Origin: Laccaria trichodermophora
Lineage: Eukaryota > Basidiomycota > Agaricomycetes > Agaricales > Hydnangiaceae
DNA length: 64,000 nt
NCBI GenBank assembly: GCA_018417955.1
Contig: JACTVC010000021.1
Location: 682,001 to 746,000, forward strand
Reading direction: 5' to 3'
Below are positions 20,119 through 31,154 of the stretch, in pieces. Position 1 is the stretch's first letter. Each line of letters begins with the position of its first letter. The notes beneath the pieces are model-generated. The model saw nothing but the letters and a program-made list of their open reading frames with translations, ran no database searches and was not told the origin of the DNA. A program made the position numbers and the translations under genes.

Positions 20119-21463
20119 ATGCCTTTCGAAGAAATATCGCTCAACGACCGGATCAAGGTCTTTTTTTTCTTTCTTTACCTAGTGAATATCTGACTGACGA
20201 GAGCTGTCCGCCGTCCATAGATCCCAGGAATTGCGTTCGGCACAGGAAGCGTGATTAAAGGAAAGGATATCCACGCGTACATCGTACAAGCTATTGACGC
20301 TGGGTTCTCCCATGTTGACACTGCGCAACGCATTTCTTCTCCCCTCTTCCCCACTCTTTCCATTGATACGACGAAATACGCGGCAACGAATCAAGCGTCG
20401 GCACCGCCCTACGCGAAACGAGCCTCGCGCGTTCCGAGTTTCTCATCACTACAAAGTACGCATATGGCGACGTTCAAGAGGAAGTGAGGAATAGCTGGGT
20501 CTCAAACAACTCGACCTATACCTCATCCATTTCCCCGACCCTAGAAGGACACAGTCAAAACATGGAAGGAATTCGAGAAAGTTAAAGAGGCGGGGTTATC
20601 AAAGTAATTCCACTTCCCCCTCTTTCTCCTCATTTCGTGGCTGACCTACGACAACCAGGAGCATCGGCGTAAGCAACTTCACCATCCCCGAGCTCGAAAA
20701 GCTCGCCAAGAGCAGCTCAACAATTCCAGACGTCAACCAGGTCCATCCCTCTCCTTTCATCCCCCTTGGACAACCCAACTAACTAAAACGCGCACATCTA
20801 GATCAGGCTACACCCCTACAACTACACACAACACAAATCTCTGTTAGAATATCACGCTCAACACGGCATAATCACCGAAGCGTACGGCAGCCTCGCGTAC
20901 GTCCATCCCTCTCCCTCTCTTTCCCATCCCCTTTTTTCCCTCATATCACACGCCCTACTTTGACAGACCAATAACAACATACCCAAACGGTCCAGTCGAC
21001 GCTTCACTAAAAAAGGCAGCTTCCCGCCTAGGCACAACACCCACTCAAGTCGTCTTTGCATGGGTCAAAGCAAAGGGAGCCGTCATCGCCACGTTGGTCC
21101 CCTCCCTCCCTCCGTCCCTCCCGTCGTTAACGAACCTTAATCGATACAGGACAAGCTCCAGCAGACAGCACCTCGAAGAATACCTCGCTGTTGGGGATCT
21201 ACGTACGTCTTCCTAATTCCGCAGCGTCCAAGTTGACTTCCTCTCCCTCTGCAACCCCTCTCACGCAAGAGGAGATTCGAGCGATAGACGAGGCAGGCGC
21301 CAACGGTCCCCCTACTCGTGTCTCCATCTTGGACGAGTGTTGGTTCTCTTGCCGACAGTGGTTATGGGTAGTTGATTTTCTTTTCCTTCTGGCCTTGGGG
21401 GTCAATTTGATGCGTATTGCTGGGAACAATGTGTTCCACTCCACAGCATCCTTTGAAGAATAG
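20119..21463 (+). pseudogene. Aldo-keto reductase, frameshifted
   Basis: Exon 1 (20119-20157, MPFEEISLNDRIK) is followed by an exon at 20221 with IPGIAFGTGS and AIDAGFSHVDTAQ, the cofactor and substrate barrel start of the aldo-keto reductase (NAD(P)H-dependent oxidoreductase) family. Further exons carry NESSVGTALRE, LITTKYAYG, QLDLYLIHFP, WKEFEKVKEAGLSK, SIGVSNFTIPELEKL, IRLHPYNYTQHK, PTQVVFAWVKAKGA and EEIRAIDEAG. Most exon borders have usable GT-AG sites. The frame shifts near 20490 (after EEVRNS) and near 20548, and the donor near 20331 reads GC. The gap near 21210 is too short for an intron. The last exon runs into a hydrophobic tail (DFLFLLALGV), perhaps a membrane anchor as in some fungal homologues. 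Intact length would be about 300 aa. Confidence 0.75.
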
Positions 21464-21661
21464 ATTTTTCTGTGAATTGAGACAGATGGCGACCTTGCTT
21501 TGACATCTCACGAAATGCGGCAGCTGGAGTGCCACACAGGCTCTAATATTCGAATTACAAGCTAGACATCTAAAAGCGAAAACACTGCACGGTGGTACAA
21601 GTACAAGGGTTCCAGAAAACATCGAGTCCGTCTATAAGGAAACTCTGTTTGCAGAATCATC

Positions 21662-22075
21662 TTAGTTGATTTCAGCGGTCGTATTCGGAGTCCTGGCGAG
21701 ACTAACGCGGCTGTTGGTCGTATCGTAGACGCTGTAGTAGCGTTGCAAGAACTCGAAGCCGTCTGTAGCGAAGAAGATTAAAGAGTGTTTCCAGTGTATC
21801 TGAAATATGTTGCTTACTGATGAAGTCAAGGCCACTACCGCTGTTACTCCCCAAATCAGCGACAATGAGATAAATTTGACCGTCTTGGCCTCCAATGCTC
21901 GAATTAGATTGGCGAGGCCAGATTTGAGCGTTCGGAGTCAGCTCGTAGGTTTCCTGGAAAGGAAATCAGCCATTGGGGGGTAGCTTGATAAAAAAGCTAC
22001 AGAGCCGATCTGGAAAAATAGACTTTCCAGCTGAGCGAATTGGTCGTCCGTATTGGTGAGGAGACCAGTGGTCCT
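21662..22075 (-). pseudogene. C-terminal fragment of an A1-family (pepsin-like) aspartic peptidase
   Basis: The last ~45 codons before the intron read as an A1 C-terminal lobe (ETYELTPNAQIWPRQ, then a Gly/Asp-rich strand, then GSGLDFI). The intron (GTAAGC...ACAG, 21817-21763) is intact and the last exon (21762-21662) gives GFEFLQRYYSVYDTTNSRV, a typical peptidase terminus, with stop TAA at 21662-21664. Upstream, LLTNTDDQFAQLESLFFQIG is recognisable, but homology ends near 22075. Both catalytic Asp motifs and the secretion signal are missing, so this is a 5'-truncated remnant. Confidence 0.7.
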
Positions 22076-22206
22076 AGTTTATAGCAGAGAAACGGGTGAA
22101 TAGAAAAGACGTGAATTTTACTTGGTACGCTGTCATGAAGGACTGCATATATGTTGTATGCACAATATATAATTGCAAGTTGATTCAAAGGTAGAATCAA
22201 CATATA

Positions 22207-22237
22207 CTAGCCGTGACCCGTGCGAAGCACGGGGCGC
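22207..22237 (-). mobile_element. Candidate Helitron 3' terminus (hairpin plus CTAG)
   Basis: Read on the minus strand, a GC-rich hairpin (CCCGTGC TTC GCACGGG) is followed six bases later by CTAG and a host T. That is the classic Helitron 3' end, with insertion between A and T. The matching 5' TC end would lie to the right in window coordinates; I could not place it. No Rep/helicase gene is visible, so any element would be non-autonomous or truncated. Confidence 0.5.
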
Positions 22238-22349
22238 CAAAGATCACAGTCGAAGAACTCCGATAAAATGAAAAAAAAATCTGAGCCGCATCTCTGAGCA
22301 GTAGGCATTGGACATTTACATTATTAGAGTATCTATGGCCCTAAGAGCT

Positions 22350-23123
22350 TCAAGATTTAGTCACATCCTCATCTATAGACGACCTGGCAGAGTCACTGTC
22401 TGATTCGCCCTTCCTTCGTTTGGTGGCTCTCGTAGCTTGTGCAGGTGTTGGAGTTGATGGAGCACTTGAGCTTGATGGTGTTTCAGGTGCTGGAGATTCC
22501 GAGACCTTCCGTTTGTAGGCCAAAAGACCTTGAAGTCGTCCCCCTACCCTTGCAGGGGTCTTTGACTCAGAGGGCGCTGCACGAATTCTTGAGTAAAACA
22601 ATTTGGCAGATGTGTAATTGAGAAGAGACTCACTATCTAAATTGTTTGCCAATGTCGTGGCAGTTGCCGATCCTGAAGGACTGAAAACAACGTTATCGAC
22701 TTCCACAAAAAATTTCTTGATTTTCCGCAGCCCGAATTCACTGGCAAAATTTGTGTCGGTGAGGAAACCTGTGACGGACACATATCGCCCTTCATATGGC
22801 ACAGGCTTGCCATATTTTTGATATCGGGGAGCATCAAGTGTGGTGCAAGCAAAGGGGGAGGTGGGCTTGGTTTTGGAACCGGATTTGGTAGGCAAAATGG
22901 TCGAAATGTACTGAGAAATGTCCAAGTCAAATGTTGCGTCATGTTTATCGCAATTTGCCGCGCATCCGGAGAGATGAAGATATGCCCTCTGTGCTGGATC
23001 AATTGAAGGTGGCTGCTCGACGCCGTTGTCGCCATCGGATGGAACACTGAGGGGAATGATCTACCACACATCAGAGAGATACTGAATGGACATCAAGTGA
23101 GAATTTTGATCTTAGTACTTACC
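22350..23123 (-). CDS. Uncharacterised protein, OB-fold-like, probably mobile-element cargo
   Basis: The main exon runs 23060-22350 (237 codons with stop). An in-phase upstream exon ends at a GTAAGT donor at 23122 and encodes SPQYYDFVGDIQW; its own start could not be fixed because a stop lies just upstream, so a further exon is needed. The protein has a Cys pair (SGCAANCDKHDATFDLDIS), then PYEGRYVSVTGFLTD and KKFFVEVDNVVFSPSG, a beta-strand pattern reminiscent of OB folds. It ends in a Ser/Pro/Lys-rich tail (RATKRRKGE). Similar proteins occur, to my recollection, beside mobile elements in mushroom genomes. Its position just inside the Helitron-like end supports that, but the family name is unknown to me. 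Confidence 0.45.
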
Positions 23124-23366
23124 CATTGAATGTCTCCTACGAAATCATAATATTGCGGGGAAAGGTCATTTGGGAGGCTGGGTCAAAGACTGTGCATGCT
23201 GAAGTTGTCTCGGTGCCGGCGTTTGAGTGAGATTCACCGCAGGAGAAAATCCCCGCTCGACCTGTGCTTGTCGTTCGTATGAAGCGCAGCGTGTTGGTGT
23301 TGAAAATGATGGCTTAAAGGTAAAATAAATACCAATGAGAGAGGGAGAAGAACATTCTGTTACTCA

Positions 23367-23685
23367 CCAAAGTCCTTGCCAATGGCATGCTGCTATTGCT
23401 CTGAGATGAAACACTCGGCAGAACGTTCTCGTCTGGCGCATGTAGGGCACGTCGTCGGCGTGGGGAGCATAACAGGTCCCTAACGCGAGTCTCTCGATCC
23501 AACGCTCGACCATTTGCCCTTGTCCTCTCGATATATCCCGGCTGAGGAGTCGGGGTTTCAGGTCGTGGGGCAGGGGGGTGTCGTCGTGGACTTTCCTGAG
23601 AATTCAGGGCAAGTTCCCGAAAAGCCTGCCGTGCACGTTGCTGCTGACGTTGGGGAGTTGTCAAAGTGTTGTGCAAGCTATCCAT
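23367..23685 (-). CDS. Uncharacterised basic N-terminal exon
   Basis: ATG at 23685 opens a Gln/Arg/Pro-rich frame (QRQQQRARQAFRELALN... PRPETPTPQPGYIERTR) that reaches a plausible donor (GGTGAGTAAC) near 23367. After the presumed intron a compatible Arg/Gln/Pro-rich stretch appears near 23280. It may be the first exon of the gene whose main exon is at 22350-23060, which would make a single 4-5 exon gene. I do not recognise it. Confidence 0.35.
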
Positions 23686-23867
23686 GAGTGAATCAATGTG
23701 TTCCAGAGAATGGAGAGTGTCGGAAAATTCGAGAAAAACCTAGATGCACCAATATGGTGCTCATATGTGCGCATCAGGTCATCAGTATTTCGGGATGCAT
23801 TTCAGCCACAGAACTTGCGTATGGGTGTGATAGACCCCCTCACTTAGATCAGTGATTACTGGACGTT

Positions 23868-23930
23868 TTAGTACTGAGCAGGTGTGTTAGTACTGAGTGG
23901 GTGTGTTAGTACTGAGCGGGTGTGTTAGTG
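23868..23930. repeat. Three tandem 19-bp repeats
   Basis: Unit TTAGTACTGAGCGGGTGTG, with one or two changes between units, followed by a partial fourth. It lies 30 bp from a sequence containing CACTTAGATCAGTG and could be subterminal repeats of a DNA transposon end. No terminal inverted partner was found. Confidence 0.7.
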
Positions 23931-24084
23931 GTTAGGTTGGCGAACTACGATTTGGGACCGGAATCTTTCCGAGCATAATCTTTAGGTCTCACACCAAAGA
24001 GAACGTCAAATCAATGTATTTCAAGCTGGGTGTCCACTACTACATAATGGCAGATACTGTGACTAGACTGGTGTTGCCTCACTG

Positions 24085-24620
24085 CCAGCTCTCGTAGAAT
24101 ACAAACGAACCTGACCTGTCATCTGAGCCACCTCTGACGCACGGCATCCAGTGAGTTTGGCGATGTTTGGGCTGATGGCTCAGGGAGTTGTCGTCCTCGT
24201 CATTAACGATATCCCGACGTTTGGGCTGATGGCTGGAATTGTTGTCCTCGTCGTTGATGATATCCTGACATTTGGGCTGATGGCTGGAGTTGTCGTCCTC
24301 GCCGTTGGTGATATCCGCAAACTTGTGACTGAGACGATTCAATTTGGCTTGGGGAACGCAATCACATGATGTCAGTTAGACGCCACGCAATGGACAACAA
24401 TCAGTCACCTTGAACAAGTCGGCTCGGGAAGCGTCCATGCTGAGAACTGGCATGTTCTTGGAATCCGAGGGGGCTGGAGGATTGGAATGATTGTGCGACT
24501 GCATCCGTGGTGGGTTGATTCCTCCCCCTTTATATATTCGAGCATCTCAATGTTTGCTCAATGTTTGTGGGGCTGCTCCACCTGTGAATTTCTGACGAAA
24601 TGACGCATTATGCCAACCAA
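24085..24620 (-). pseudogene. Degraded copy of the 5' end of the Plavaka partner gene
   Basis: On the minus strand it aligns with 62440-63200. It includes the promoter stretch with AATATATAAAGGGG (TATA-like), a counterpart of the first exon starting near 24505 (Asn/Ser/Pro-rich, ending DLFK), the intron, and exon 2 with KLNRLSHKFADITN. It then repeats the DEDDNSSHQPK segment three times instead of once and ends abruptly in a segment matching the end of exon 2 (LCQRWLRR region). The middle of the exon is deleted. No transposase is attached. Confidence 0.65.
24165..24330. repeat. Three tandem ~51-bp repeats inside the partner-gene remnant
   Basis: Units begin (G/A)TTTGGGCTGATGGCT and end in GATATCC(C/T)GAC. 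Read on the minus strand each unit encodes a block like NDEDDNSSHQPK. The intact homologue at 62840-62885 has a single unit, so this is a local expansion. Confidence 0.8.
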
Positions 24621-25684
24621 ACAATCAGTGGGGCTCCGGCGCCGGCTATGAACATTCTCGCGAACCCGACCTACCTCTTCCTCATCGTCTAAATGAACAC
24701 CAACGGCTTCCCAGACTGTGCTCTATGTTGACTTGTACAAATTTTCCTACTAATGTTTGACCAATGTCACCTCGTCCAACACATTCTAAGAAGTCTGGGA
24801 AGCCAATAGGAGGCTCCAATTTGAGAGGCTTGACAGGACTCACGAAGGATACCTGAGATTAATGTAGACTGATACAACCTAATAGACTCTGATGTGCTCG
24901 TCCGCGGAAACCTCTCAGCAGTTGCTAGCGCTTAGTGCGAGGTTACATGACCTGATAACATGCAAATATGTCTGCCCTTGGAGACTGATCAACACTCATA
25001 GGTTCATCAGCTGCCGCAATGACTCATATGCTAATTGGGATTTTTCCGACAAGTGTCATACAATGAGCCCAAATGTCCGTCGCGTTTGTCACGGTATCGT
25101 GACCACTCATCGCACCCTGAGTTGCCAATATCGGGAGAATTTTCGAGAATATTGGCGACTTTCCATTGAATTTGCCAGAGATATGGGCCACCAAACAGCC
25201 TGATGCCAATCCACAGTCCAGACGGTCTTCTGTTAGGAAAGGTCAAATCTACCCATGTAGACTGTTGTCATTCAATGATCAGACATAATTTACAGAACAC
25301 TCAGGCTAAGTAGAGAGTTGTATGCAAAGGGAAGAGTTATGAAGGAAAGATTGAGGACATCGCAGGAAGGTTGGTTTGGAGGTGGGTGTGGAGAGAAGAC
25401 AGGAATTTCCCAAGCTCTCAGCCAATCAGAAGACAACTGTGTTGTCATTTGTCTTTGTCGTTTGTCTTTGTCGTTTGTCTTTGTCGTTTGTCTTGTCGCC
25501 GTGGGAAAAATCAATGTCGTTTTATAGAATAGATAGATAGGCGTCGTATCGGAGGTATGACTTAGAAGCGAACGAAAACAAAAAAAAAAAAAGGTTCGAA
25601 ACGTTCAAGCCGACTGAGTTACACACTCGCTGCGCTGAAAACCTCATCAATATTACCCAAAACGTGATAGTAACCAAAAGAAAC
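24621..25684. other. Mobile-element-derived spacer without a supported gene
   Basis: Bases 24841-25045 are an inverted copy of about 56020-56235. Both contain the segment around GAGAGGTTTCCGC and the Leu/Gln-like stretch near ATTAGCATATGAGTCATTG. Bases 25444-25495 are four tandem 13-bp units (GTCGTTTGTCTTT). 25535-25550 has a short TAGA run and 25580-25592 a poly-A. No open frame looks like a protein. Confidence 0.5.
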
Positions 25685-28650
25685 TCACACCACACCCTCT
25701 CCACGCCGATAGCTTTTCTGCCATGTCGACTTCATGATCCACGTCGGTCTAGCGCTCTTCAGCACTTGGAACTGATGCTCTGGCAGGCGAGGGTGCGAAT
25801 ACCCTGCCTGGATCAGACGCCAAGCACCACCTGCCTCGCCGCTGCCATTGCGTTCCCAGATCCACACGTTGACATTAGATTGTCCCTGCCAATGGAGATA
25901 CAGACCCTCAGGCTCAAAGGTCCAACACGGGGTTTTTGAAGGTGGTGAGCGTATGTGAGAGGCACTGGAGGAAGTGAAATATCGGACATGGACGTCTTTG
26001 TTGCGGATCTTGGAATAGCGCATTGTGATAGTAAGGACCGAGTATGCTTTATATTCTTGTGCTTCGTCGACAGCTCCTGGAACAGGTGACTGGCGTTGAA
26101 AACTCGGAGTAGGGTGGACATGAGAGTCTGAATGAGAATGTATTAGCAAAAGCACCTGACGTAGGAAAGGAAGGAATCTGACCAGATGTAGACGGGGATT
26201 GGGGTTCTCCAATGTTGAAGGCCCACTACAACGAACGATAGGTAACTTTGGCTGAGGTGCAGAGGGACACGGAAGGCAAGTGAGAAGGGTCTTTTTGAGC
26301 GGAGAGTTCCGTTTCTTCTGTAACCGTTGTCAGAACAAGCGAGATCGAAAAGACAACGTGAAAGCTCTTACTGAAAAACGCGGTTTCCCATTATAATCCG
26401 AGTTGTCGGTCTCGCTGTCATCGACGTAGTCGTGGTCATCATGATCATCGTCATGATCATCTTCATCGTGATGATTAAGCTCGTCCCCCAAACTTCCAAA
26501 TGGGCGACGGCGATAAGCTTGAAAGCACATTCAGCGTCAGTCGTGAAAGGTGGTGAAAGGGGGGGTGACTATACCTGGGCGACGATCCGGTGTCGTAGGG
26601 AGCAGACCGCGATCTGGAGGGGTCGTTAAAGGCTGGAAGCCGTGATCAAGAGGCGGGGGTTTCCAACCCCTTTGAGGTTGCTCGCTGCCTTCCCGAGGCT
26701 TCATAAAAGGTTGGGAGCTACGAGCCGGTGGTCTCATAGAAGGTCGTGAACCGAGAATAAAAGGTGCAATTACTTGTTGAAATCCAGGATCCCAGGGTCT
26801 TAGAGCCTGAGCACTACGATCCGAGTTAGGACCTGGGGGAATCTTAACCCCAACAGGAATTCCATGCTGAGTAGACGCGTTTTGGGTGTTAAGCAATGTC
26901 CCTCCGCTCCCCTGCGTTGTGACATATTGAACACCCTTGAAAGGCAGAATCAGCGAAACAACTTACCAATGGAACATCCAACTCCGAGTCCGAGTCGTCC
27001 GAGATCTCAATAAACACCTTCTCAACATTCTGGGTATCGCTGAGGTGTTGTCTTTGATTCTGTAGCGTATGGTGTCCACCATCAGATAGACCGCTGTGTA
27101 GTGTCGGGCGGTGATTGAAGCCTTTGTGACTTTCGTCCACGTCGGTAATCCAGCGGGGTTCGGGTTACAATCTGTCATGGATATACCGACCCGTCACATA
27201 GATGAACGCACAGAAGAGGGAGGTGATGATGAAGATGACGGCGAAAAGGAAGATGAAATCTACTAGGTGAACTACCGCCGATGGCATGGGAAGGCGATCG
27301 TTCTGTAGATAGGAAATGGGTGGTGGAACAGTGGGAAGAGAAAGAAAGGACGTACTTTGAAATTATAGCTGTATAAAAGGGAAAACAAGACAAAGAAAAG
27401 ATCGTCAAAGGGAGGACGCGATCCTTACGTAAGCCGTGACAGCAACCAGCCCAACGGTCAAGTGTTGGTCAAGTGTTTCGTTTTGCCCGTGTTCTTGCAA
27501 GCATACTATGCAGCTGAGAGTCCAATGTCCCATTCCCCTTGATGTTATTAGGAAGAAGTCCATGCTTGAGCAATGGGATCGGGGAAAGCAAGCGGCCTAC
27601 CCAATCGTAGAGGTTAGTACGTGTTCGGTAGGATCAGACTACCCGGTAACTCACCCCAAGATATGAATTTCCTCAAACCAGACGTGGGATCCAACAGCAA
27701 CAGGGAGGGCATCTAGTAACGGCATCGTCGAAGACATGTTTGAGGCGTGATTCTGCGTCAAGTCTGTCAGTAATCCGACAACTAGAAGCGAAGGGGGTAC
27801 ATACGTCGAAAAAGAGCTAGCATCGTTTCCCTTCGGAAGTCGCGGAAGTGCACGATGGCCGTCGTAGTAACTGGAGACAACGCCCTGCCAGAAAGTCGTT
27901 GAAAAGTTCGGCAAGAAAGGCGGAGGACCCTAGGTACATTTGAAGTGATGTTCTTGATGTCCTCGATATCAGTAGGCGATCGACCTTCGGTTGGAGAAAC
28001 GACGGTCCCGATGCCCTGTTGAATTGTTAGTGAAGGTAGAAAAGATCCGAGTACGCAAGTTGATTGACCCTCAATAGGTCTTGACAATCTCGCGCAAGTT
28101 CACAAGAATCGTCGGGAGGTTGAACATGAAGGGTCCCATCATCTTCACCTGAGAAGCTGGTGGAAGGAGCTATGCGAACAAAGCGGGAAATGTTCTAGAA
28201 GACGACGGTAAGGACTCTAAGGAGAAGAACGAAGAGGTTTCGTGAGCTTACGCCGTCATTGAGAAGAAACAACCTCTCCCACTGAGAAGCCTGTTGTGCA
28301 GGCCAACGACTGCGATGGCAGGAGGCATCTCTTTTTGATCCTCCGAATCTGCTTGAACTTCCGCCAGTAGACAGTCGACTTTAAAAAAACGGATAGAGCC
28401 ACTTCCTGAGGCTCTGCGAACAGCGTGAAGGAACACCATTCTCGCACAACAAGAAGACCCGGTCGTCGGACGCCAAAATGGTAGTATAGGCTGTCCCATC
28501 CCGCAACATGCAGAATTATCGGAGCACTTGATAGTGTTGCCATAGCGAGCTTTTCATCGTTGAGCAGAGTCTCATCCAATGGCTAAACTATCATGAGAGG
28601 CGAAGTGCGAGCATGAAATAAGATACGCACAGATGGTCCTATAAGATCGA
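25685..28650 (-). pseudogene. Z-family pseudogene, copy 2
   Basis: Collinear minus-strand paralogue of 3062-6330 and the better preserved of the two. The 3' block (25685-26212) encodes about 140 residues ending in WIMKSTWQKSYRRG, preceded by a Trp-rich segment (WTFEPEGLYLHWQGQ). An Asp/His-rich run lies at 26400-26460. Then come KVFIEISDDSDSELDVPL (near 27020), LLDALPVAVGSHVW (near 27700) and, at the 5' side, ALDETLLNDEKLAMATL with GWDSLYYHFGVRRPGLLVV (near 28500-28570). Several junctions look like GT-AG introns, but stops and frame changes intervene. No catalytic motif or family is recognised; the Trp-rich and acidic parts give no safe clue. Confidence 0.5.
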
Positions 28651-29322
28651 AGAGAATTTTGAATGGATAAGAAGAAGTTTTGACTTGCGATTCGTTACAA
28701 CCAAGTTCAACTTCAAGTTGTCGTGATCAGCGCTCACTGTCACGTTGTTCACATCCTCTTTGCGCCATGACGTCAACGTGTACACGACGACCTCTCCCTG
28801 ACTGGAGAGGCTTGGGAGAGGCGCCCGTGTGCCTGTCTAGATAACGATTGTGAACAGCAATGTGCATGAAATTTTATGGGCATGGGTACGTGCAAGGTAC
28901 GTGTCAATGCGGCACTCAAACGCGCTTGTGCTCTGAAGTTTCTCCACTTCCAGTGACCCTTCCTTAATAACCACTCTCTTCCGCCCACAGTCTAAGCGCA
29001 CATTCAGAACGTCAGCCTCTATTGCCGCCTCTCTCACATATACTATGATATAGTATGATATACTCTAATCGTGGATTCTCATGAACTTGCGCTCCGATAG
29101 TTTTCCACCCTGGAAGTTCAGGAGCAGTTCATGCGCTGGATGGATGAAAGGTGGAGCTACCCGTTCAAATTTTGAACATCCAACTTGCTCTGGCAGCGAG
29201 GTGACAGCATAAGCGCCAATGCCTCGTGATAATGATTGATGAAGGCATGTCCGATAACTCAGACTCTTTCCTTCCATCATCCATCTTGCTGACGTTTCAA
29301 TAGGCGCTGGTTGGAAACAGCG
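28651..29322. other. Y2 upstream region with unoccupied Ngaro target site
   Basis: 28690-28920 matches the X upstream region (compare 12597-12800 and 41740-41960) without its gene. The segment near 28750 (GTTGTTCACATCCTCTTTGCG) is the unoccupied counterpart of the Ngaro insertion site. 29070-29320 matches the region just upstream of other Y genes. No gene is supported. Confidence 0.5.
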
Positions 29323-30872
29323 ATGTCTACTCTTCCTGGCCGTGATCATACGTCCAGGTCCACTCGCTCTTTAGACGGCAAAGGGGGTACAGATTTGGCA
29401 TCTAAAGATGGAAGGTCAACGAAAAGGACGGGTCCTAACTACGGTGTGCCCAATCTCGAAAACTCGACTCCTGGCTTCAATGCGCTAATTCACTCGTGCA
29501 GTATACTATCGTTTATACACCAAACTCGGTGCATTCGAATCAATTCACCCTCTCTACCACAACGACCGTTTCATTGGCCGCATTCCAACGAAGTCTTTTG
29601 CCCCTCCTCATACCGTGGCGTCTATCAAGCTGTCCCTGTGCGGACTTGAGCACCTTTCGGAGCCTGATAAGGCGCATGTCTTCACACCGCTCTCAAGCCC
29701 AGCACCCAAAGAAGACTCTGCCCGTCTCTCTTTGAGCGCTCCTTCTGGGCCAGGCCTGTCCGAACACGATCCGATCGCGTTGGTTGTTAAGTCGGAGAAG
29801 AGGACCAAGGAGGTCTCGCAATCAGAGAAACTGCCGGAACGCTCTGATGATACCGATATACATTACGGCAAGTTTTGCCGATGTCTCTTACTCATATAGT
29901 GCACTCATCAGCTTTACAGTATACTATCGCGTTTACTTATCAGGGGGAAGAGGAGATAAAGAGGCAAAGACGTCCTTTGACGAAAGCGATATTTCGTTAG
30001 GGCGCATCAATACCCTCTCCATCGCGCCCCCTCATACCGCTGGGTCTTTGAAAGCACGCATCGCAAAAGTTGAAGGCCTCATCACGCCGGGTCATCCACT
30101 CTACAAGGACACGGAACTCTTCGAGGCCATGGATAGTGATGTTTCTATGAGCGATACTGATGTCATATCCTTCCAAGGTGGCACTTTTCCGGGTAGCGAT
30201 CAAGGCGATCCCGTAGCCCTTGTCAATGCAACCACCAATACAGCTACAGACGAAAAGGCTAAGCCTACATCAAGTAAAGTTCTCGGCAGATATCCACTAG
30301 ACACCACGGCAACAAACCGTGCTTTTTCATGTGTACCAGATTCAAAATTCACGAAACGCGCTCGGTTGACTTATACTTACGGTGCGTAACAGTTCCCAGA
30401 GATAATCCGAATCTCATTCTATAGTATCCCGCCGCAGACTACAATAACAAGGATCCTGCCTGGCTATCAACAACCAAAGATGAGATCGTTTACACGGATG
30501 GAGTTAATTTCTTCAAAATTTACTCCCCCTTCGGCCGCAACAGCTGTATTTCTTTCCTTTTCTGCTTCATCACCAGTTTGTTGACGATTTGTCGGAACAG
30601 TGCCTTATGTAGGATACATGGCGATTAATTCCAAGGGTGAAAAAGGCTGTGAGTCTCCAATTTGCCTTTGGGCTACTAGGTGGATATTGATTTTCCTTGG
30701 CAGTTGTGCGGAGCGGTGAGTGGTCTCCTCCCTCTGTCGGAGTATTTGATATTCACCGTTTGCAAGATCATATTGCTTTGATTGATTCGTGAATATCTGA
30801 GAGGGTGTATGCTTTCGGAATGGGATTTGTCAGGATTTAGGCTCAGAAGGGGTCGATGTACCATTACCGTAG
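29323..30872 (+). CDS. Y-family protein, copy 2 (nearly intact)
   Basis: Same exon plan as the copy at 13043: exon 1 29323-29443, exon 2 29502-29867 (366 nt, as in other copies), exon 3 29920-30381 (462 nt), exon 4 from 30438, then small exons and a last exon ending at TAG 30870-30872. Both repeats are open (YYRLYTKLGAF with FAPPHTVASIK; YYRVYLSGGRG with IAPPHTAGSLK). Intron 2 has the GC donor. Intron 4 is the weak point: where other copies have GT, this one has A|GCTGTA. Splicing there would keep the frame, but the donor is poor, so the C-terminus may be lost. It is convergent with the X pseudogene at 31155. Confidence 0.55.
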
Positions 30873-31154
30873 ATCTGTGGATATGTAACGGAGGATCTGA
30901 TCCATGAAAGACGAACCAGACATCGCAACCTGCAATGCAGACTCGGAGGGTTGACTGTTCAAAGATTCAAACGATACATAGGTATAAGTAACTAGATCAG
31001 ATATATACATGAACAAAAAACCCAAAATGCTCGCATACGCGCGCGTTCATTTATTCAATTCCTCGTCAATGTCTGTCAAAAAGAGATCATAAAAAAAGTC
31101 GTCAAGATCATAAAAGTCATAACACCGCAAAGCATCTCCCGCCCTCAAATTTAG

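Noticed and set aside
25444..25495. Regular spacing suggestive of a CRISPR array or minisatellite gene
   Set aside because: Units are directly adjacent 13-bp repeats with no spacers.
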